Source of the DNA: Amoebidium appalachense
Lineage: Eukaryota; Ichthyosporea
Reading direction: 5' to 3'
NCBI GenBank assembly: GCA_963693365.1
Contig: CAVNZM010000001.1
Span: 2,852,001 to 2,916,000, forward strand
Length of the DNA: 64,000 bases
Under the pieces are notes generated by a model. That model made no database searches. It was not told the DNA's origin and saw only the letters and a program-made list of their open reading frames with translations. Below are positions 48,886 through 64,000 of the stretch, piece by piece (positions within the stretch are counted from its first letter, which is position 1; the number at the start of each line of letters is the position of its first letter). The position numbers and the translations under genes are program-made.

Positions 48886-49019
48886 TTTGATTATAGTTTG
48901 TGGCTTGCGCCAAAAGCTGTTAGCCCTAATTTGGTATGTTATCTCTGTTACAATCTCAAGTTGTGTGTCTTTGTCGCTTGTGTTTCTCAAATGAAGGATT
49001 GTTGTGCAACCTTGCCAAG

Positions 49020-49135
49020 TCAAGTTTATATACCCAGCAGTTCATAGTTTTCAGCCAATCAGATGTTGAATAATTCGAGAGCCAATCAGAATTCTGAAAA
49101 CAGCAATCAAATCCAGCAATCGCATCGGCCAATTA
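49020..49135 (-). promoter_or_regulatory. TATA box and inverted CCAAT boxes upstream of the GH114 gene
   Basis: On the minus strand GGGTATATAAACTTG lies near 49034-49020, about 140 bp before the start codon. Two GCCAATCAGA motifs (near 49054 and 49081) and CCAATTAAAA (near 49129) lie farther upstream, in inverted orientation relative to the gene. The promoter seems preserved although the coding region is broken. Confidence 0.55.
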
Positions 49136-50082
49136 AAAGCTTTCAGCACCACGTCCAGCACAAGCCACACAAGCAAACTGGACACTGAACATGATTCTAT
49201 GTAACCCCTCTCCTTGTTGAAACGTGAGAAAAATAACGAAAAAACCACTACACACGTGCTTACAACTATAATTTGCGGAATCTAAGAGGATAATACTATC
49301 ATTTTTTTGGCGGCTTTTCATACGGTTTCGTACAGTACATGCATGCACTGCGGACATGCATTGTTGGCCTTTCTGGCTTTCAATGAAAGCCAGAAACGTT
49401 TCACAGATTTGATTGGCGGCACGTTTCGCCTGCACACACCCAGGACCCAGGACCCTTCCTCCGGGGCACTGTACCCGGTTGCCGGTCCTGGTTGAACACG
49501 CCCTGGGCCCCTGGGCAAAGGCTATGCTCAAGCTGTCCTGGCCCTGGCCCGGCTGGCCAGTGCCAAAAGGGTGTTTTGTTCTTCTATTGCTACGCGTTTA
49601 GAATGATGCGGAGGTACTATGTGCCACCTGGTTATTACACACGCTGCCCATTTTTTACATGTGAGCCTTGCTTTCTGTGAGCAGGGCACCTGTGTATGCA
49701 CTTTCCACAAGGACACAAGGAAGGACCCCGTAGCTTACAGCTTTTAGCCTATAGCCTCATTGTGTACATGTGACGCCATGGCTCATGACGACGTGGATTT
49801 CAAAGTTTATTGAATGGTGAGCTCCCGACAAGGCCTCCTAAGGTGAGCTATTTAGGAGGCCTCCCGAGCCTCCCACCAAATGCTATTTTTATTTCAGACC
49901 TACCTACACGTTGCATACACCGTGACGCTTACGACGCACATGAACAATACATGCGGGATCTCTAGATCTTGTGCCTCGAGTAAACAGCGTAAACCCCGTA
50001 CCAACGTCACTTTTGATCAAAGCACGTATGGTGACGTCGACCGGATATCCAAGGTTATCGTGTGCGCACACACACACACACA

Positions 50083-50135
<53 letters not shown>

Positions 50136-50705
50136 AGACACACACACAGACACACACACAGACACACACACACACACACACACACAGCACACACACACAG
50201 GTACACACACACACACACACACACATACACACACATACACACACACGCACGCACGCACGCACGCACGCACACACGCACCTACGCACATCATATCAATATA
50301 GATACATGCACATATATACGCATACAGTGTCCACACACTTTTAATACGCAATTTTATTCACATTTTTTTATTCTATCACGTTTTGTTCCCGGAGAGCCTT
50401 TGCAGGCCCTCTAGGGAAACTACCGTCTACCACACAGTACCGACAGTACACTAGTTTAGGTGCTCTCTATGAGTTCAGCTAATTGCTAAAATCCTTCACA
50501 CAGTTTTTCGCTTTTGTACATGTGCGTGTAAGGGTGTGCGTGCGTGTGTGTGCGGGTGGGCGCACGGAAGTGTGCTTATGTGCGTGCTTCTGTATGTGTA
50601 GTGATCAGGCCTTGGGCCGACCACGCACAAACGCACACACACGTGTACACGCCTTCAGCCCTCACTCGGGCCGCGGGCTTGCGCTTTGAAACGGGCAAAG
50701 AGAAA

Positions 50706-50766
50706 CCAATCAGATGCTTCTCACTCAAACAGCCAATCAAACAGCAGTAATGCTTTTTTGGCGGGA
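50706..50766 (+). promoter_or_regulatory. Two CCAAT boxes and an E2F-type site upstream of DSCC1
   Basis: CCAAT at 50706-50710 and 50733-50737, then TTTTTTGGCGGGA at 50754-50766, which matches the E2F/DP consensus (TTTSSCGC) on the coding strand. They lie about 290-350 bp before the DSCC1 ATG. E2F control fits a gene needed in S phase, but binding is inferred. Confidence 0.55.
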
Positions 50767-50987
50767 GATCGTTCAGCGATAACAATCAAGGCCGCCAGGC
50801 TCAGACCAGGCTCCTCCAACTGGCTTCTATTGTAGTTACTCTGAGATACTGTAGCCCCACTCCCAACATGCCGAAAGGAAAACTGTAGTTAGTCTGTATG
50901 CCCCCCGCGACACCGACTATTTCCTGTTAGTGTGCGCACAGACTATCAACACGAGAACACTAGCAGCAAACAATTAGAGGACGATTG

Positions 50988-51051
50988 TCTTGTTAGTTTT
51001 TCAAAAGCGTTATTTTATGTCTTGTTAGTTTTTCAAACACGTTATTTTATC
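50988..51051 (+). repeat. 32-bp direct duplication in the DSCC1 leader
   Basis: Two adjoining copies of a unit starting TGTCTTGTTAGTTTTTCAAA and ending CGTTATTTTAT differ at two or three bases. They sit immediately upstream of the DSCC1 ATG (51056), in the presumed 5' UTR. Confidence 0.85.
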
Positions 51052-51055
51052 GAAG

Positions 51056-59333
<8,278 letters not shown>

Positions 59334-59345
<12 letters not shown>

Positions 59346-59464
59346 ATTTACGTATTGGTAAATTTGATCCACAGTATTTTGTCTGTGTCTTATTGACAAA
59401 TCGTAGGTTATGTTTATCAAAGGTAAAGACACAAATTCCAGTGTTATATTGTCGCAAATCGTAG
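59334..59464 (+). repeat. Decayed ~60-bp tandem repeat overlapping the DSCC1 stop codon
   Basis: GACAAATCGTAG occurs at 59334-59345 (ending in the DSCC1 stop TAG), again at 59395-59406, and as GCAAATCGTAG at 59454-59464. Weak similarity continues after each copy (GTAGATTTA, GGTAAA). The last codons of the gene therefore belong to a small tandem duplication reaching into the 3' UTR. Confidence 0.7.
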
Positions 59465-59979
59465 ATTTAGGTTTTGGCCTCGCACTGCTTTGTACATCGG
59501 CAATTTGATGTCATAATATGATATGCAAATTCACGTGGCCGATGGCGAATGGGACTGGGCAGCTGCGATCTTGAGAATTCGTTTGGTCTGCCCATGCTGA
59601 ATATCTAATATTTGGATATTACGCATACGGTAACGGGATATCTGCATAGGTCATTTCATTGGCAGTACTTAACCAATAACATGGCCTGATCTCATGGTGT
59701 CTGCCTATATTAGGAGGAATGGATGGCTCGAGGGGCTCATGCTAGAGAGCCTCTAGGAATCTGCATGTTTTTTAATGCTTTGCAGTATAACAGTAGGTTT
59801 GCAGCTGAGATGGGAAGTTGGTAAACAATGCTTAATCATTAGTATACTTCGTGTAACGTGCAATAGTTTGTCCACAATGACCGGAAAGACTAACTTTCAA
59901 CAGTTCGTATGCGGCACGCAGAACATTTGCCGTGTTCTGTTGTGCAATATCAACCACTCCCCCCCCCCGGGCCCTCCCC

Positions 59980-60058
<79 letters not shown>

Positions 60059-60264
60059 CACACACACACAGGCACACACCGCCACCACAACCACCACCAC
60101 CATCACACACATACACACTCTCACAACACACCACAGAGAGAGAGAGAGCTCTAGAGAGAGAGAGAGAGAGAGAGCTATACAGAGCTCTGAGAGAGAGAGA
60201 GAGAGAGCGCGCTCTACAGAGAGAGAGAGAGAGAGAGCTCTAGAGAGAGAGAGAGAGAGAGATC

Positions 60265-60319
<55 letters not shown>

Positions 60320-60340
60320 AAGCTCTAGAGAGAGAGCTCT

Positions 60341-60408
<68 letters not shown>

Positions 60409-61111
60409 CAGCTGCACAGAGAGGGAGAGACGTATACATACAAATACTCCTTGCCGCAGCTCCTGCACAGACTCTACCACGACCATATGTGCACGGCCAT
60501 TAACTTGCAGCTTGCAATATATTGATCATTTGAATTACTACATTGTGCCTTGATAAAATAAATGCTGGCACTATATACCGACCTAACCTCACACAAACAA
60601 AACATGGGCTGAAAGGAGTAAACGATGACATCTATCCAGGTGTGCCCTAATATATTAGTGCACAGCTACACAACCACAACCGCCGCTTAATCTGTGCCAA
60701 ACTTAGTATGATACGTAACCGCTACACCATAAATAGCATGCCGTATCTCCCTATATCGACCTCTCCACGTACTCATTGACAATGCTATCTGCATTCCACT
60801 TGCAGCCATTACATGTTATCTGACTTACAGCTGCCTGCACCAACCACCAACTTCCCTTCTCCATATAAATCTCCGTTTTAAGAACAACCCAACCACACCA
60901 TGGCATATCCTCATCTAGATCTTAGCCGTCTAGGCCTATCATTTACCTCTCTGACCAGACCTGATCCGGTATATTCACTACAATTGACTATTAAAACTCC
61001 CACTCAGGATAAAGCCCCCCTAAACCACACATAATACCCAGGGAAAAACCGCTTAACACACTACCCCCCCCCCCCCCCCCCCCCCCCCCTTTCCCCCGGG
61101 ACACACAATAG
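59346..61111. other. Convergent intergenic region between DSCC1 and the OTU-like gene
   Basis: Holds AT-rich unique sequence, poly(C) with (CA)n (about 59981-60057), and GA repeats broken by GAGCTCTAGAGAGAG palindromic units (about 60133-60405). A further unique segment with poly(C) near 61066-61089 follows. No exon, tRNA or rRNA is recognised. Confidence 0.6.
60133..60405. repeat. (GA)n with GAGCTC/CTCTAGAG palindromic interruptions
   Basis: GA repeats are interrupted at irregular spacing by GAGCTCTAGAG, GATCTAGAG and GCGCGCTC units, so the tract can pair with itself at many positions. Confidence 0.85.
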
Positions 61112-63234
61112 TTAATACGGACGGTAGTTGGGTCCCTGCTGCTGCTGCTGCTGTTGGGGTGGGCGATTCTGGCCCTGCATGCCCATATTTGGTTGCATGC
61201 CCATATTTGGCTGCATGCCCATATTTGGCTGCATGCCCATATTTGGTTGCATGCCCATATTCTGCTGCGGCATGCCCATTCCCATATTAGGCTGCTGGTA
61301 CCCCATGCCCATCGGCTGCATGCCCATATTTGGCGCCATGCCCATATTTGGCGACATGCCCATGCCCCTTCCCATCTGCTGCTGCTGCATCCCCCCATAC
61401 CCCATGCCCATATTTGGCTGTTGGTAGCCCATCCCTCCCCCGTATCCCATGTTTCCTCCGCCGCCGCCCATGCCGCCCATTGTCATATTTGGACTACCCA
61501 TGGGTGCACCCCTCCCCATCGGTGTAGTAAGGCCCGGTTGGGGGCTAATAGACATATTTGCCATTCCGGTCTGCATCTGCGCAACATTGGGGCTAGGTCC
61601 CCTCTGAGTGGTACCCGGACTCAACCCCCCCACAGGGGAAACCCCACCGCTCTGACCCCCCTTCTGCGCCGCCAAAGTCGCCAACGTCTGTTTCTGGTTT
61701 CCTTTTCCCTCGCTGCTCAGCACGTTACCAAACAACTCCTTGTTCTTGCTCCATAGGTTGTCACCGCTCGGAATACCCCCCAATGGATCGGCCTGTTTCT
61801 GACTCTGCTGTGCCCCTGCCTGCCCGGGATTACCCGCCCTGACGTTTGGTGACGTTGCTCCCGCAGGACCCACGGGAACAGGAACGAGGGGTTGGGAGCT
61901 TGGAATAGCCATAGAAGGGGGCGGTACCGCTTTGGTCTCTGCGTATTGCTGTGTTTGTTCCTTGTGAAGTGTTTCGAGGGTGGAACGGAGGGTGGTGGGG
62001 CAACCGGCAAAGATTCCACTGTCACTCATGCTGATGGGGAGGGGCTCGAGGAGGTCGAAGTGGCCAGTGTCGTAGAAGAGGGTGTAGAAGACACGGGTGG
62101 CGCCTGTGTGCATGATACAGAGAGAGGAGGGCATAGTGTGTCAGGGCACGACGGGGAATGCCAGTGTGTGAGAGGGGTACGACATTGGTAAGGAGAAGAG
62201 GAGGAGGCTGGGTGGGGGTGGGGGTGTGGGGGGGGGGAGAGGGGGAAGAGAGGTTCTCTGCTGTACAGCATCTGCAATATCGTTGCCACACAAGCAAGAA
62301 CCTGCACAAGAACCCGGACACACAGATGTAGGCGTCCCTCCCCACACACCCACCCACACACCCACCCACCCACCCACCCACCCACCCACCCAAAATCACA
62401 CACACATGCACACACACACGCACTCACACACACACAAGACACAAAACTACATATTTCCCATACCTGTTCAACTGAGCAGAGCTTCGTTACAAATATGTGT
62501 GGCGGGCGGGGTTGAGTTGGGTTTTTTGTTGTTTGTTTGTGTGTGTGTGTGTGGGGGGGGGGGGTCGTTACAAATATGTGTGGCGGGCGGGGTTGAGTTG
62601 GGTTTTTTGTTGTTTGTTTGTGTGTGTTTGTGTGGGGGGGGGGGGGGGGGGGGGGGGGGGGTGGGTAGGGGGTGGGGAGAACCCAATAACAAGTACATAT
62701 TACCAACGTTTAACTTACGCAACTGTAACAAAGAACACCAGTACAGAGCGTACATCTTTACTAATGCCCTGGGCACATGGGCAGATTCATTCACATTATC
62801 CACAATACCCAAGATCCACTCCCTTTGAGCAAGGGGTGGAGGGAGGAGGATGAGGAGGAAAAGGAGGAGGAGGAGGAGGAGGGGGAGGGGGAGGCTGGGG
62901 GGGGGGGGGGGGGGGGGGGGATCATTTACATACCAGGGGGAGACACCATACCCGAGACATCCAACCCTCCACCCAAGTTATGAGGCCGCTCGCGCACAAA
63001 CACAAGAATGTAATTGTCGCGAAAAGCCCCTGCCGACATCTCCGAAATTCCCAAATACTGTTGGTTCTGAGTCATCTTGGTCACGTACTGCTGTATGAGC
63101 TGGAGGGGGTTTTTCACGTCGGGGAAAAGCATTTCTGCCTCCATCATAAGGGGTTCACGCAGTTGGGGGATGTTGGCGGCGTGTTCGTAGAGAAACTGGA
63201 GAAGGGACCGACGCTCACTAGAAACATCCACGGC
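61112..63234 (-). CDS. OTU-protease-like protein with repetitive Met/Gly/Gln tail (3' part, 2 exons seen)
   Basis: Two exons are visible: 63234-62934 and 62103-61112 (stop TAA). The split codon closes and gives ...MVSPPGATRVFYTLF. The first exon reads RRSLLQFLYEHAANIPQL, LQLIQQYVTKMTQNQQYLG, ISEMSAGAFRDNYILVFV. This resembles the middle of OTU-family deubiquitinases (tyrosine-methionine helix, WGG-like turn, E-x2-A-x-A helix, I-x-V strand). The second exon begins VFYTLFYDTGHFDLLEP, like the catalytic-His strand (HYDxL) of otubain/OTU proteins. The catalytic Cys would be in exons upstream of 63234, not identified and probably beyond the window. The following about 300 residues are low complexity: Ser/Pro/Gly then repeated NMGMQP units and QQQQQQQ. 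Family assignment rests on remembered patterns, so it is tentative. Confidence 0.55.
61176..61360 (-). repeat. 21-bp coding repeat (Met-Gly-Met-Gln-Pro-Asn)
   Basis: Imperfect repeats of a TGCATGCCCATATTTGGC-like unit (plus strand) encode the NMGMQP repeats in the tail of the OTU-like protein. Frame is kept across all units. Confidence 0.85.
62488..62645. repeat. Tandem duplication of about 78 bp
   Basis: Two nearly identical copies of a segment starting CGTTACAAATATGTGTGGCG and ending in a GTGTGTG plus poly(G) stretch, in the only visible intron of the OTU-like gene. A CCCA-rich tandem run lies at 62341-62392 in the same intron. Confidence 0.85.
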
Positions 63235-63279
63235 CTAATGTTTTGGAATTTTGGGTGGAAGGGGGGAAGAGCGGGGGGA

Positions 63280-63363
63280 GGGGGGGTTTGAATGCGGAAC
63301 ACGGTACGAAGTACGCATGCACGATGAGAAGCATGGTGCAGGACACATGCAAAGGCAAACATT

Positions 63364-63365
<2 letters not shown>
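63280..63365 (-). mobile_element. Short poly(C)-tailed repeat, copy E
   Basis: Reverse complement of copy G (41134-41224) with few differences. On the minus strand it ends GTGTTCCGCATTCAAA then C7. A 55-bp poly(G) (63366-63420) lies directly at its other end. It lies upstream of the visible OTU-like exons, sense to that gene. Confidence 0.7.
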
Positions 63366-63421
<56 letters not shown>

Positions 63422-63513
63422 AGGAGGAGGAGGGATGAGAGGAGGGGTGGAGGGGGTGGAGGGGAAGAAAGGGAGCGGGGGGGGGGGGGGGGGGGAGGAG
63501 GGGGGGGGGGAGC

Positions 63514-63610
63514 GGGGGGGGTTAGAATGTGTGAAAGAGCAAGAAGTACTATTTTTATTAAAGAGCATGCATCATATGCAGAGCCCACGGGCCGGGAGAG
63601 GTGGGGACAG
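63514..63610 (-). mobile_element. Poly(C)-tailed repeat, copy F
   Basis: Minus-strand reading contains GTGGGCTCTGCATATGATGC, TAGTACTTCTTGCTC and CACATTCTAAC followed by C8. It shares the GGGCTCTGC...GTACTTC...CATTC layout of copies A and C. Confidence 0.6.
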
Positions 63611-63738
63611 GGCAGGCTGTCACCTGTGGTGTCCCCCCTCCCTTCCCCCCACCCACCCGCCCACCCACCCCTCCCCCCCCACCCCGGCGCCCCCCTCCCC
63701 CCCCCCCCCCCCCCCCCCCACCACCACCACCACCACCA

Positions 63739-63803
<65 letters not shown>

Positions 63804-64000
63804 AGACAACCCGCCCACCCGCCCACACAGACACACACCCAGCCACCCACCCAAACACACCCCTTCTTAGCCCCCACACCCGCCCACCCACCCCTCCCGC
63901 CACACACATACCCCTTATGCCCACGCGCCCACCCAACAGCCCACCAAGCAACCCTCCACGCCCTCTCCCCGTCCCCCCTTTCTCCCTCCAACCCTCCCCA

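Larger units (their letters stand above)
48886..51055. other. Divergent intergenic region between the GH114 pseudogene and DSCC1
   Basis: Holds the GH114 promoter motifs at the left and the DSCC1 promoter motifs at the right. Between them lie GC-rich unique sequence with CCTGG/CCAGG repeats near 49430-49560, a (CA)n cluster (about 50067-50270), and a 26-bp sequence at 49972-49997 that also occurs at 30762-30787. No coding exon was found. Confidence 0.55.
63235..64000. other. Presumed intron of the OTU-like gene at the window edge
   Basis: The exon at 63234 is preceded by an acceptor (CATTAG in gene sense), so an upstream exon must exist. The visible 766 bp hold copies E and F, poly(G) 63366-63420, G-rich sequence, a C-rich run near 63690-63719, (CCA)n near 63720-63740 and (CA)n 63740-63802, but no exon I can support. 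Confidence 0.6.

Noticed and set aside
62698-62815. Minus-strand frame containing NVNESAHVPRALVKMYALYW between the OTU-like exons
   Set aside because: The flanking exons join in phase and in sense without it; no clear acceptor and donor pair bounds it.

Overview
This is a nuclear eukaryotic window. It shows spliceosomal GT-AG introns, an APE-type LINE, CCAAT/TATA/E2F promoter motifs, and eukaryote-only genes for autophagy (ATG7) and sister-chromatid cohesion (DSCC1). Exons are short (about 50-150 bp) and introns long. The introns are packed with homopolymeric C/G runs, (CA)n/(GT)n, (GA)n and minisatellites, so most long open frames here are translated microsatellites and not genes. The gene content suits an opisthokont-type protist, perhaps a unicellular holozoan. 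That is a guess; nothing here fixes the species.

Layout: (1) about 140-7658, + strand: the 3' part of an unrecognised gene ending in a long Gln/Met/Gly-rich region; its first visible intron holds about 47 copies of a 64-bp minisatellite. (2) 9749-34848, - strand: a complete ATG7 gene rebuilt by hand as 23 exons (672 aa) with consistent splice phase throughout. Its intron 4 carries an intact antisense LINE with ORF1 and ORF2. (3) 35780-44062, + strand: a 10-exon gene for a 710-aa C2 plus VASt (Aster/Lam-like) membrane protein, head-to-head with ATG7. (4) 47383-48885, - strand: a GH114 glycosidase gene broken by two frameshifts and a short terminal-inverted-repeat element. (5) 51056-59345, + strand: a complete 10-exon DSCC1 gene (407 aa) behind E2F and CCAAT motifs. 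(6) 61112 to at least 63234, - strand: the 3' part of a gene with an OTU-protease-like fold and a repetitive Met/Gly/Gln tail.

The genes do not form a pathway; they are single-copy housekeeping or membrane genes. The most unusual theme is intron architecture. Sense-strand poly(C) runs lie just downstream of many 5' splice sites, (GT)n follows donors and (CA)n precedes acceptors. A dispersed repeat family whose copies end in a poly(C) tail sits in introns, always in the sense orientation in the seven copies seen. Gene models were built by reading splice sites, phase and similarity to remembered family members; no search was run.
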